NCBI RefSeq assembly: GCF_958295425.1
Contig: NC_081144.1
Span: 7,975,186 to 8,039,185 of the forward strand
Reading direction: 5' to 3'
Source of the DNA: Solea solea
Taxonomy: Eukaryota > Chordata > Actinopteri > Pleuronectiformes > Soleidae
Length of the DNA stretch: 64,000 bases
Each line of letters starts with the position of its first letter. The stretch's first letter is position 1. The position numbers were made by a program, and so were the translations under genes. The notes beneath the pieces were generated by a model. It did not search any database and had not been told where the DNA came from. It saw only the letters and a list, made by a program, of their open reading frames with translations. This document shows positions 1-11,616 of this stretch, piece after piece.

Positions 1-1690
1 TCTACACTACAATTCTGTAAATCAACAAACAAAACAAGTAAGAGGTGAAATATAAGGTAATTGCAATCACTTGTTGCAGATTACATCACCAGCTGACTTG
101 TATAGACTTGTGGCAACCACGTAAGCAGAGCGGTATGTGATTGATAAAAACATACTGTGGCTGATTTTCACTTAATTATATTTAATTTCATCAACCACAA
201 CAGCTGCAACTTAAGTGTCTGCAGCGAACGTCAACACAGGTCCGATGTAAACCGTCGGCGTCTTCTGTTGTTTCGTCAGAATTCCTGTTTGAGACGCGTT
301 TGAGATCTCCCCCGACGCCTCGTCGGCTGCTGACATTCACACGTTCACCTGTGCAACGTGAGATTCCTCATTCAGGCTCACAGTATTTATAGATGAATGT
401 GTTTGTTCCTGTGTCTCACAGGTGTAGTGTTTTGTATTGTTGTGTGATATTATTTATGTCTTTAGCTCACAATTTCTCATTCGTGTTGAATGCCTGATGT
501 TGATGTGCATGTACATCTTGATATTAAATCTGCAGTGATGGCTTATTTGCTCTTTTCGTGCATTATGTGTAGATTAAAACGTTTTGTTTGATTTTTTTAA
601 ACACTGTCAGGAAACAGTAGATAAAGATGGATGACAAACCATATTGATCGCCCCCTGTTGGCTGGCAGTGGTACAGGTCACATACCCTGTTTTTTTCATG
701 TAAGCAGACAGGATATGGGTCAACATAAAAGTTTAAGTGCACACCAAATGTGTCAAAGTGTTCATGTTTCCGACACATTAGGTTTTGAGCACAGTAAAGA
801 TGGCATATGTAGTAAAATATGCGAGTTCCTGAGGCTTTATACACTATACCTACTCTATTTGAGGAAAAAAAAAGACGGTGTTTTGGGATTTGATTGAAAG
901 CACTGCTATTTAATCAGTGATAAATATTCATCCCGTGGCCTTTTTTATTCAATTGTCATGCAGCCCAGAAAAAAATGGTAATTTGATTGGTCAGCTTCAG
1001 AGTGCGGCGCAGAGATTCGTGACATTTGGACGCTTCCTCCCGTGTGGGGAGGCTCTGTTTTCAGGGAGGGGTTTTTTTGCACAGACCTGTTGCAAGTCAG
1101 AACCGTGCAGATTAAAGCTGGCACCGTGGAATCCTCCGACACTAAAGAAAAGTAGTTTATAGTCATCTTAAACATGCATTGTGTTTTGTTACAGGCCTTT
1201 TCAATTCCTTCCCCCCTCTCTTTGCAGCCATCTTTCACATAGGAATTTTCCACAAGTGTTCCTGTAGAAGTGTGGAATGCTGACAGGATGAAGCATGTCT
1301 CTGGTGCTAACATTGTCTGCAGATTATGTCCTCAAGTGTCTGTACAGAGACATCGAATGAAAACCGGAAAGAAGTTCCACTTTACTCAAAGACTATGACT
1401 AAAATGTGACCAAAGGTTCTTGAATTATTATTAATATTTATTTGAATACAGGAAATTCCAACTGAGACACATGAAAAGGTGTTATATTGAGAGTGTGAAA
1501 AATGGGGCATGGCGAAGGCATAGCTGTTTTAATTAAATAGTACTTTTTTAAAGGCAATGTGCAAAAATAAATAATACCACACCAGCACATAATTGTTATA
1601 TTGAAATACCACAATCGATAAGCAATAATTGAAAAGAATACAACAAATTTAAAAGAAGACTTAAACCTTATATTTTTAATGTCCCCTTCA
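1..1690. other. Non-coding stretch, no gene seen
   Basis: Both strands hold only short open frames with no recognisable domain. A small CpG-richer patch lies at about 240-350; it includes a short perfect hairpin (CCGACG-CCT-CGTCGG, 312-326). A pyrimidine-rich run ending in CAG at 1205-1227 looks like a splice acceptor, but no donor or open exon follows it. The rest is AT-rich and unremarkable. Confidence 0.6.
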
Positions 1691-1694
1691 ACTA

Positions 1695-1899
1695 CCCTGT
1701 GTTGTGTTTTGTTTTATTTCAAAGTTAAAACAGGGTTTTTACCTTTTGACTTTAGACTTTTCCTTTTCATTCCATCCTGTGTTGTATTTTACTGTTGTAT
1801 TTGCTTTTTAAATTTTATTTTCCTTTTATTGTGAAGCACTTTGAGCTGCAATCCTTGTATGAAAGGTGCTATACAAACAGTTTCTTATTATTATTATAA
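1695..1899 (+). repeat. LINE 3'-tail repeat (L2-type), copy 1
   Basis: The 3' part reads GCACTTTGAGCTGCAATCC followed by TTGTATGAAAGGTGCTATAC and a TTATTATTATTA tail. This is the form of 3' tail I know from fish L2-clade LINEs and the SINEs they mobilise. The upstream part (CCCTGTGTTGTG..., AAAGTTAAAACAGGG...) recurs in reverse orientation at 58246-58578, so this is a dispersed family and not unique DNA. The tail can fold, with GCACTTT pairing against AAAGGTGC. No reverse transcriptase is encoded; the copy is 5' truncated. Confidence 0.75.
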
Positions 1900-4128
1900 A
1901 TTAAAAGTTTGAAAAGATTGTTAAGAAAAGGGAAAAATGTGTAAAAAGAAATTAAAAAAATGTAAAGTCTTAAAGAAAATACAATACAGATGCTATTATT
2001 AAAATCGTAATATCTTTTTTAAAAATAACTTTAAATTGTTAGAATAATACACTTAAAAGTCCCTTCAAATAATTCTGAATCTTTGATTTAAAAACTGCTA
2101 AAAGCTAAAACTCATGTAAGGGGAAAAATGTGGGAACCTCCTTTTGTTCAACACACAGGACGTCATCTGTGTTTTCCTAAAGTCTCTAATATCCGATTTC
2201 TGGGGACACATGACAGACGTTATTCACAAATCCTGAAACAAGATTTGTGATTCATGCTACACCGCTGCGACAAGAGAAAAAACGTGTTGCAGACTGAGGT
2301 TTTACCACAGAACTCAGACAAAGCTCCTCGTGCACTTCAGGCTGACTCACAAATGGGTGTTTTGCTTTCACCTCCTCCTCCTCCTTCATTCCTCACACAC
2401 TGAAGTATCCTACTGAGGTTACTGCAGGAATTTGACAGAGTGGAGGATGCCTTTATTTTCTCCAGAACGATGCTGACACAGGGCAACATGAGCTGCAGCT
2501 TTGTGAAGCTCCTCGCCCCCTGCGATCAGCTCTGGTTAAGTCACTGGGTCCGTGCTGCCTGTGAAACCTGATCCAGAAGTGAGATTTCCTTTGAAATGGA
2601 AAAGTAATACAGTTTGCCTGCCTCAAGCAAAGATAAGGTTCTTCTTCGCTCTCTCTATTATGTGGGAGTACCATCAAAATGCATCAATGCAACACATCTC
2701 TGCAGGAGTAATGGGATATGAGTCCCTCATGTACAATTTGAAAGCTCGTTTGGTTGAGCTTCAACGCCACGATGCTTGACCATTATCTGTGTCAGAGATT
2801 CCTAACTCACGCAAACGTGACTGAAATGTTTTTTAATAAGAAAAATACTCCAGTTACCTCGTCGAGTCCACTGGAAAATGAAACGCAGTGATTTGCAAAA
2901 GTGAAATAACAATCTGAGCAGCTGAGCTGCACTAATGACCTGCAGCAGGATCATCAAATATTTGTTTTGCTTTGGCCGACAGAGCGACTGAAGACACTCT
3001 TGTGCGCCATCTACTGAAGCAGAGAGGGAAGCGTAAGTGGGCAAAAGATTCAACTCATCATCCATATCTTTTTTAGGATGTAGACAGACACTTTTTTTTA
3101 ATTTTTTTAATCTAATTTACTTAATCTAATGTACTGAGAATTCTCTACCATTACGGGACACACTCACTCGGAACAATTGGAAAAAGCATGTCATTTGTTA
3201 ATGTCCTTTGCTGATGAACATTCAGATTTAAGCTTAACCTTTTTTCATAATTAATGTTTTCTTTATCTTCTCTTAGAAATGAATCTCAGCATTGGCAGTG
3301 CTGGGAATAAATCCTGAGGATTGCAGACATTAAAATCTCTTTGATAGTCTTACAGCCAGGAAATGCATGTAGCTGCACACTGGCTCGCAAGAAATGCTCT
3401 TTCCATAGGAGAATATGAATGTACTGTATAAGCAGGGAAAAAGAAAAGAAAACCCAAACTTGAGCCTGAAGTTACAGAAAACATATCTACTTAAACAATT
3501 ACAAGTTTTAAGGCATCACTTTCTATGGTCCTTTGAATCCATTCGTTCCACTTATTTCCAGTTTACTCTGCAGCTGTGTCATATTAAAACTGTCATTTTA
3601 TAGACTTAATATCACTCGTCCAAATGTAATGTTTTCAGCAGAACTGCTTATCTGTGTGATCAACTATTGTATATTAGACAATAAACCCTTGACCTTTCTT
3701 GTCTTTTCATTAGACTCAACTTTGGGCTCGTATAAATCTTTGAAAGACCGCTTGAACAAAAGCTTATTTGAAACCTGTCATTCTGTGGAATTAGACTCTC
3801 TGACTTATTATGGGAAACTCTCCTGCACTTTCCTCACACACTCTGCCTGGGGCCTCACTTGAACTCTTATTTGATGACCATAGAAGGCAGTATGTCCGTG
3901 ATCGGCACGATAAATGATCAACCTTCACTGCTTAAAACAAAAGGTTGCAAATACTTTTCTTCTTATTTAGACATCTAATTTAATTTTGCTCTTTAACTCG
4001 CTCTAATGCTCACAGTGTGCAAACATGAGAGTGTGGCAAAGGGTCATCATTAAATAGGAGAGATCACAACCTTTGGTATCGTCATGGTGACCTGAGAACT
4101 CATCCCAACCACAGACACTTTGACTCTG
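1900..4128. other. Non-coding stretch, no gene seen
   Basis: The first 200 bases are very AT-rich. Elsewhere the DNA looks unique, with only short chance frames, the longest being 109 codons at 3533-3862. No repeat copy, RNA gene or convincing splice pair was recognised. Confidence 0.6.
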
Positions 4129-4655
4129 TTAACCCTTTAACACCAAGCGTATATTACAGATAAGATAAGCACAATTTGCTATTGGAAAAATTCAAACAGT
4201 TTCTGAAAGCTGAGAAGTTGCGCGTCAGACTTCATGTGATTATTACAGTCACATTTCACTCGCACTGTTGCAGGGAGCCGGTGAATCAGCATCTTTGTCA
4301 TCAGAGAGGAGAGTGTTGGAAACATTTTTAAACTTTTTGGCCTGTTTTTGGACATTGAGACAAACAGTCAAACAAAGGTTATTTTAAATATGTGTTATAC
4401 CGTTCAAATTTCAAATTTAACACACAAAATCTGGAATCTCTACAGAGTTTTCTCTCAATAAAACTTTGTCTTGCTTGATTTTAAATTGTTAATACACTAT
4501 TTTAACATGCAATAAATTGTAAATAACTGCCACATATTGAAAGTTAAACTGGAAAAAAATGGACAAAAGCACTTACGGGACAATTTCTGGCCCTTTTATG
4601 CTTAAAATAAGCAACGACAAACGGACATTATGAGGCTTAGGTGTTCATGGGTTAC
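4129..4655 (-). mobile_element. Non-autonomous TTAA-flanked inverted-repeat element, copy 1
   Basis: The left end reads CCCTTTAACACCAAGC and the right end, on the other strand, CCCATGAACACCTAAGC. These are imperfect terminal inverted repeats bounding 519 bases (4133-4651). They are flanked by TTAA on the left and TTAC on the right, consistent with a slightly decayed TTAA target duplication as made by piggyBac or Kolobok transposons. The inner sequence from about 4650 down to 4270, read on the minus strand, aligns with 31894-32236, a second copy. No open frame for a transposase is present. The superfamily is an inference from the TTAA footprint only. Confidence 0.65.
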
Positions 4656-7600
4656 ATATAGTTTTATTAGTAAATTCTGACTCATCGCAATGTCGCACAA
4701 CAGTTCAGAGAGGTTTTATTTATGAGAACAAAAGATTTACTTAGAATGGTGGTAATTTTTAGGTTTGGAGAATTGTTAAATACTGTAATCCTGTCACTTT
4801 TAGGAATTTTCCATTTTCACTCCCGAGATGTCACTTTTGCGTTTGTTGCTTTGTTTGTTGCTCAGTAAAAATGTGCAGACAACTAGATTCTAGTAACTTT
4901 GTAACTGAAAGTTACAAACGGCTCGCTCGGTCTCTTTTCTCCATATGAGAGTGGGCGAGTCATGCAGAGGCATTTTCTCCAGCTGAGGGAGAGACATAAA
5001 AAAGAACGCTGGCAATATTATTTTCTGAAACCGAGTTGGCGTTATTGCAGTTTTATGTGCCATGGGAAATCATTGTGTCCTGGGCTGCAGCAAATGATTA
5101 TTGAGAGCTAATAGTGTGCAATGTTTAATATAAAGGGAAGAACAGACAAAATCACTCATCGCACCTCGGGGAATAAATTAAGGGTAAGGAAGAGTGAGGG
5201 CGTGAGGCCTCGCTGCAGAAGGAGAATCTTTATTACCACCTGCTTGGCTTTGTATTGTGTCATTACTGGGACACTACAAATTTCATACTGTACAAACTGC
5301 TTGAGAACTCTATTTCCCGACTCAGCTGGAATGAGCTCCTGTGTCCAATACATGCAGCAAATATTGACCTGTGAAATGTAGTGGGGAGCCACGGCGCATA
5401 CATACACACTCCTGAGGCCATCCGAGGCATGGCCTCCATTTTCTTTTGCCATATGTTTGACTTGACAAAAATACACTGTCCTTTCATTACACACCACATG
5501 CTCTCGAGCGTATGAAGACAAACAAGGATGAATTTGCTGTCCGCAAACTAGATCATACATAATTTACTTCTTTAAGTTGTAAGCCTCATGCAGCCCCAGC
5601 GTCTGTGGTGTCAGGTCACTGAGTCACCTCGACATTCCCCGGCAGAATTTCTCTCTCGTTGACCTTCTGCAGGGCCGAGTGCGGCTCCTGTGTTGCAGAG
5701 AAAAGCAGCGTGGTCTCAGGAGGCTTCGCCTGTGTGCGTGTGCTCATCAGCAAGTGCAAGGAAGAAGCTATTTTCATCAATGAAGGGCACCTGAAGAGCA
5801 GGTAGGAGTATCTCTATATCCACTCTACAATTAGACAGGAGAAATCTAAATAGATGAATAATATGAGACAAATCATTTATTATGTTTTTGCAGGCCCAAA
5901 CAATGGCATTCATCTGACCCGTCAAAACCGAATGTTCTGTAATCGACACTGGAACCTGGCCAAAGTGAGTTGGCATTATACTTTTTTTTTTTTGTTTTAA
6001 TTTTCAGCTGAGCACGACAGAAAGATAACGAGCCAGCTGAACACAGGAGCGTGCCAGGAGGGAGCCCTGTTGTTTACAAGGAACTGAAATGCCAGTAAAT
6101 TACAGTAACATTGTTAAACCAGTCTGGTAGCAGAGCACCGGTCGACCGGTAACCCAGCTTTTCCCAGCAGGTTGCAGGGAGCTGAATTTCATAGTAGGCT
6201 ACAATGAGCTTTTCATTGTTCTTTAACTTAAGTCTATCTTGTCCAGTAGTTGTGATATAATGAATAGTAATGCAGTGTATTATGTTCAAATGTACAAAAC
6301 AATAACAGCGTTGTGCCGTTGCACTGAATATCACCGTGGGCTGTGAGATCCACATCACAGCCGTGGAGATATTCAGTACAAATGCGCTCCCTCTTGTGTG
6401 ATATTGCTGAATTACTTACTAAGGGCACCAGTGTGTGCAGTGCCGACTTGTGTTGTTTGGACGAGGAATACAAGAGATATCAGTAGAAATGCGACACATT
6501 TATAGCAAAACAAGCTGCTTCTGCCCAGTCTCACATGGCACAAATAATAGAGAAAGACGCCCTTCCATCTCCTAGTGTGTAGAACTACCCACTGTCTACC
6601 TACAGGTACCAGTAACAATGCGAAAAAATAATAACAACACAAAATGCATTTAGTAAACACTGACATACACTTTTTATTTCTTTCTTTTATTATTTGTTTT
6701 TACTTATCATAAAAATAACACATCTCTTTGAAGGACTTGTTAGCCTTGGTGTCAACTCTTAAATTGATGAAAAAAAAAAATGCCCACCATAACTTTATCC
6801 GCTGACTTTTGGCCCACTGCTGACTTTGTCCTCTGCATCATCTCAGTGCTGGAGGTCTCAGCAGAGCAGCAGTGGAGTGAGTGGTAATTAAGTTGGAAGG
6901 TCAGATGGAATTGATTCTTTTCCCGATGGTACATCCTTGCAGCACTTGAACTTGAGCTGAGTGCCAATTTGTTTTAGGAGCATAGGATTATTTTGGAGAT
7001 GCTCCCCCCCCCAGCCCAACCCAACAAACCCTCCCTTGGGGTTTGCGCTAGCTCTTATGGATCCTTTACATCTGCCCTGACTGGACAGCTCAGCTGCCTG
7101 CTGGAGGTCAGACAGACAGTGGTCAGATGCTGGGTGAACAAGCCAAGCCCTTTAGAGACTGGTTTAATTGAGCTCAATTACTCTATGAGACGGCATACTC
7201 CAACCTGAAGTGATCTCTTTTAACGATTCATTAGTGCATTAATCACCCATTAAGCTGATGGGAATAACCCTCTGTGTTTTAATAGTAAGGCTTTTGCTGT
7301 ATGTTAGACGGATCCAGCGATAAGACCATCTCACAACTTTAGTGCAGCTGCAGCTCCTCTTTATTATGAAGCAATATAATTGATAATTAATGTGTCACTC
7401 ACAAGTCGCTCCCCTTTTGTTTTCCCTTTATATAAAGACGTGGGGTCTGAAGGCAAAGGCAGTGTTTACAATATCCGAGCGGCGTGAGCTTCGATCTGCC
7501 AAACGTTCTCTGTCATTTTCAATCCTCATAAAGGAATGACAGCGCATTGTGTTCATGGACGGAGCGTCTTGTTTTGATGGAGCCGACTGACGCCAAGCCA

Positions 7601-7918
7601 ACTGCATGCACGCCACTGCTGACAGTCGCGAAGCCACCAACATTGTCTGCATTGTTTATCAGGTTGAGCTGATTTCAAAGACACGTGAAGTGTACCACAC
7701 AATAAGCGTGGAAAAACAGGCGCCTGTGAACACGTCAAAAAACCATCAGCACGTGTACAATAGATATACTGGAAACTACTAAGCATGTGAATATCATGTT
7801 TCCTATAATAATGTAGATTCTTTTAGATAATAAGTTACTTCAGTCTTCCGAGCAGCTCCAGGGCAAATATCTCCTCCAACACTAAAAGAGAGAAATGACC
7901 ACTGAGACTGAAATTTAC
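4656..7918. other. Non-coding stretch with palindromes, no gene seen
   Basis: No coding gene or recognised repeat. Notable short structures are a CG-containing 14-bp palindrome ACCGGTCGACCGGT (6137-6150) and a 16-bp palindrome TAATTGAGCTCAATTA (7165-7180). The latter sits in a block with further TAAT/ATTA cores up to about 7260. A weak hairpin with arms GTAACTTT and AAAGTTAC lies near 4895-4917. The rest appears unique. Confidence 0.6.
7165..7180. promoter_or_regulatory. Palindromic homeodomain-type site
   Basis: TAATTGAGCTCAATTA is a perfect 16-bp palindrome made of TAATTG and CAATTA half-sites around AGCT. TAATTG and TAATTA cores are typical homeodomain binding sequences, and inverted pairs suit dimers. 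Additional ATTAGTGCATTAATC and CATTAAG motifs lie 40-80 bases downstream. The regulatory role is inferred; conservation was not tested. Confidence 0.3.
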
Positions 7919-7946
7919 TATTATATATATATATACAGTATATATA
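7919..7946. repeat. TA-rich simple repeat
   Basis: A run of TA dinucleotides is broken by CAG (TATATATATACAGTATATAT). It is self-complementary and low in complexity. Confidence 0.85.
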
Positions 7947-8912
7947 AAAAATCATCCTTTTCCTTCTGATTGCTCTGCCATAGCTGCAAGTCACAGGTGT
8001 TGATGGAGACACTCTAACTGTGAAAAATGTATGTAAAACACACATGCTGCTAAGCGCCTCTCCACACATCCCAAGGGAGATACAGACTCTCACATGCACT
8101 CTCCCTCACCCCTCTTGGTTACATCTATAGGATATATAGGAAATTGGAGGAATTGGTGAGGTGTGGTATAGTGGCAGGGTTTGGGCGGGAGGGTTTGAAG
8201 AGCAACAAATGCAATCATGACACAGGTAGCGTCTGCCTGGAATGCTAATGCTATTCTAATGACTTTGGGAACGTCTTCATAAATGTCTGCTCTCTTGGGG
8301 GGCGCAGAGGGGAGACGCTGAGTCCTTGTGCGGTTGTGCAGCTCGCTTCACCATGAATAAATTCATGCTCACTCTCGTGTGCTGCTGCTGCTGCCGCTGC
8401 CGCCGCCGCCGCCTCTGTTTGCTCATCTCGCATGCAGCTGCTTCTGTGGCCCGTCCCAAGAGATGAAAGTCTGTAAACATGAATAATAATTAGAAACAGG
8501 TCGACGGGCAGGTAATCTGCATGTAGGTCCCAGAGATGTGCTTGCCCAGTATCTGCAGCCATTTGGGCGTCCTTCCATTAGTATTTTGTTTGTACAGAGA
8601 TAACGTAACATTTTGATCTCTTATCTAGGCGAACGGAGTAGATGTCATTTCTAATTGCTTTTAAAGGAGGGAATATGACCTTACATAAAGACTGGATGTC
8701 TGGCAAGTATATTTTATTTTTTGTTTATGTTAAAACTGACTGTTTGGGTTCAAATAAAAGACAAACTGTGGTTCTCTTTTGTCCCATTTGATTTTTTCTT
8801 TGGTTTTTAGATGATCTCTGGCCTTTCTGTTGAAAAGTTGTGAATTGCATGTAGAGTCTTGTTCATGTGGAAGGGCAGCCTAATGAAAAGTCATGGGTTT
8901 CTGACATGTTCA
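7947..8912. other. Non-coding stretch around a triplet repeat
   Basis: Apart from the GCT/GCC repeat at 8380-8413, no feature was recognised. A 37-codon frame starts in good context (CACCATGA, 8353) and ends at 8466. It runs through the triplet repeat, reads as Cys and Arg runs, and is probably a by-product of the repeat. Confidence 0.5.
8380..8413. repeat. GCT/GCC triplet microsatellite
   Basis: A run of GCT units passes into GCC units (TGCTGCTGCTGCTGCCGCTG then CCGCCGCCGCCGCC). It is strongly GC-rich in an otherwise AT-leaning region. In the minus-strand frames it would encode Ala or Arg/Gln runs, which explains the long open frames there. Confidence 0.9.
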
Positions 8913-9371
8913 TAAACTCGCCTGCCACTTTATTAGGTACACAGGACGCCTAATAAAGCTGCAGGAGTGGCACCTGGAGTGATCTTCTACTGCTGCTGTG
9001 GTTCCATCTGCTTTGAGGATTGATGTGATGAGCATTTCAAGATACTCTTCTTTAGACTTGGGTCATAATGTGTGGTTGAGTTACTATAGCCAAACTGCAG
9101 CTTTTGTCTTTGTTAGGTAATTCTACGTAAAACCATAAAGATGGTTGTGTGTGAAAATCCCAGTGGATCAGCAGTTTCTAAAACACTCCGACCATGCCAC
9201 AGTCACTTAACTCATCTTTCTTCCCGATTCTGATGTTAGCTTTGAACTTCAGCAGGTCCCCTTGATGATGTCTTCACATGCACCGAGTTGCTGCCTTGTG
9301 ACCGGCTGATTAAATATTTGTGTCAACATGCAGTTGAGCAGCTGTACCTAATAAAGTGGCCGGTCAGTGTA
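8913..9371 (-). mobile_element. Tc1-like transposon relic, internally deleted
   Basis: The two ends are inverted copies of CCACTTTATTAGGTAC: left at about 8925-8940, right as GTACCTAATAAAGTGG near 9344-9359. The outermost bases CAGTGTA suit a TA target. This end sequence is one I know from a widespread fish Tc1/mariner family. Between the ends, read on the minus strand (about 9186-9130), a frame gives ETADPLGFSHTTI, resembling the helix-turn-helix DNA-binding segment of Tc1-like transposases. The catalytic DDE part is missing and there are stops, so the copy is dead. The family is known by recall, not by search. Confidence 0.85.
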
Positions 9372-11440
9372 TAATGACAGGATGCTAATAATTAATTAGG
9401 AGCTTGATTTTCATTAGAACCGTGGCAAGAGAGGTTTGATCTTGAGGTGACTTTGGGGCAGGAAGAGAGATTGTCACACCTTCTTCTGGCACTAACAAGC
9501 GTCTGACAGCAAACAAATCTCTGACAAGTCTCCCTCATCGCCCGTCCCCCTTTATAGATAGTCCTAAGACTTTAATCCGGATCCAGTGGCAGGCTCATCC
9601 TCAGTCAATAGGGTAAAGAGAAGCTCATGTGAGGGATGTGTGCACTTGTCCAAAGGCTGAGTTGAGTGCACATGCCCCGAATCGTAAACTGGAGCTCACC
9701 TCAGATGAACGAGGAATTGACATGTTTGTGAAAAGGGTGACACTACAACATTTCAAACAAACAACTTGTCGTGAAGTTGCTGAAAGATGAAAAATTACGC
9801 TGTCAGTATTTCCATTTACTAAAGCACACCCCAGCATATAAATCTAATATAGATGAGTTAATGATGTGTGTGTCTGCTGAGGGTAGAATGGGTTGATAAT
9901 TTACAGCCACAGTAAAGTGCCATATGTTTTTTTGGGGGGGGATTTTAACTTTAGTTTATCCTGTAGTTTATATCTTTAAAAGTCTGCTTCAGACCCTGAA
10001 ATGAATATAACAGCATCTTCATCACCAAGTAACATTTGGTTGCTGCCATGGGACATAAAGAAATGACACGATACACACATGCATGGACACTTGAACAATC
10101 AAATAAGAATGAGCCGGCAGACCAGGATTTAAAACATTTCAGACAGAGGGTGAATGTATATTACGAGACAAATGATCAGTATTTGGAACATTACAGCAAC
10201 CTATTCTACTAGATCCTAAATTCAAAATTAAACATCCATAAATGGCTAATATATTTTATACCACTTCAGCCTTTAACTCTTTATGACCAATATCTCAACA
10301 TTTATAAATATACATTGCCTTGCGTGTGTTTCCTGTGGTTGATGCATACAATATCTCTGTCCTGTCAGCAGCACATTATTCACAGTCTTTTTTTTATTTA
10401 TTTTTTTAAAGATTTAAGCTGCAGTGGTGTATGAGAGGATCTGCCCTGCAGGTCCCAATCTGTCTTTGTTAGCGCTGCTGCACAGCCTATCACATCTGCC
10501 TTACCTAAGACTGATTACCACCATCTCCAGCAGGCTGTGTAGCAGCAGCCAATGTAAAAAAAAAAAAGAATCCCATGTATGTGGAATTTGTCACAAGGAG
10601 CAACTTAAATCTGTCCTCTATGTAAACAATAATGTGATGTTTGTGCTTGGTATACGTTTGTTAGGATTTTGGTCTGTCCCCAATGAAAGATGCCCAACGT
10701 CAAACGATCATGGCGGTTTCTTCAGTGATTGTCACAGTCAAAATTTATATGATAACCATGTCACAGTGTGTGTGCTGCTGCTGCTACGATCTACAGTGTT
10801 TAACACATTTATTAGACCACCTGTCGTTAAATGGAAAAAAACGAAATTTCATAAACTTATTTAAAACTAAAAATGTTGTTATTGTTATTGATTTGGCAAA
10901 TAACAAAGTGAATTCACACCCCAGATCAATCAAGAGTAACATTCAACCACTAAATAAAGGTTTCTGTTCAGGAATGCAAGTAAATAGCTATAATTTGACA
11001 TCATAACCTAGAAATAATAATGTGCTTTTTTTTCTGGGTGCTTTAAAACAGAACAGATGTACAAATGTGCCATAAATGAGCAATCTTCAACTACAAAATA
11101 AAACCAAATAACTCAAGCTCAACACTATTTAGATATTAAAATATATCTAAAAATATCTGAATTTCTTTTATGTGTTAAACTGTTTTTAATCTCCACACAG
11201 TTCCCTTATGCCTTGGGCCGGCTCTGCATTTAGCACAGTGTGATTTATAATGATATTTAAAGAGTCTGTAGGAGGGATTAGAATATGAGTAAATAGTTAA
11301 CTATTTACAAAAGTATGTTATCGCGTTATATTATTTAAATGTTTGCATGTTCAATGATTCACATCAGCGTCAGTTTGAACTGTCACACTGATTTGCCGAA
11401 TCTGCTTGTCACAGCCCTTTACCTCAGTCTAAAACTTCCT
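9372..11440. other. Non-coding stretch, no gene seen
   Basis: Short frames only. The longest (10424-10864, plus strand, 146 codons) has no domain and includes a Lys run from an A-tract. A T/G tract lies at about 9926-9940. ACATTTATTAGACCACCTG near 10805 resembles the end of some Tc1/mariner-like elements, but no partner end was found. Confidence 0.55.
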
Positions 11441-11448
11441 GGCTTCTG

Positions 11449-11616
11449 ATTGGTGAGTTAAGACACATGTGATCTGTGATGTCAGAGTGAAATCAGGAAG
11501 TGATGTGGTTGCAATAAAGCTGGCTCAATGTGGACAAGTGCAGCTTAAAAGTCAGTCTCCATCCTGTTGTGATCCAACCGCCGCACACTGAGCCATCACA
11601 TCACGTCACAGTAAGG
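11449..11616 (+). promoter_or_regulatory. Promoter-like motif cluster with splice-donor candidate
   Basis: In order: an inverted CCAAT box (ATTGG, 11449-11453), a CRE-like TGATGTCA (11477-11484), an ETS-like CAGGAAGTG (11494-11502), a weak TATA-like TTAAAAG (11545-11551), and then a possible 5' splice site ACA|GTAAGG at 11611. The order and spacing would suit a promoter with a short non-coding first exon ending at 11610. No open frame is linked to it and each motif is short, so chance is quite possible. Confidence 0.25.

Noticed and set aside
1205..1227. Strong pyrimidine tract ending in TTTGCAG, like a splice acceptor
   Set aside because: Early stops in every frame and no convincing donor downstream.
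8251..8562. Poly-Ala or Arg/Gln-rich minus-strand frames
   Set aside because: Created by the GCT/GCC microsatellite.
10424..10864. 146-codon plus-strand open frame
   Set aside because: Composition is irregular, includes a Lys run from an A tract, no domain, no promoter or poly(A) context.
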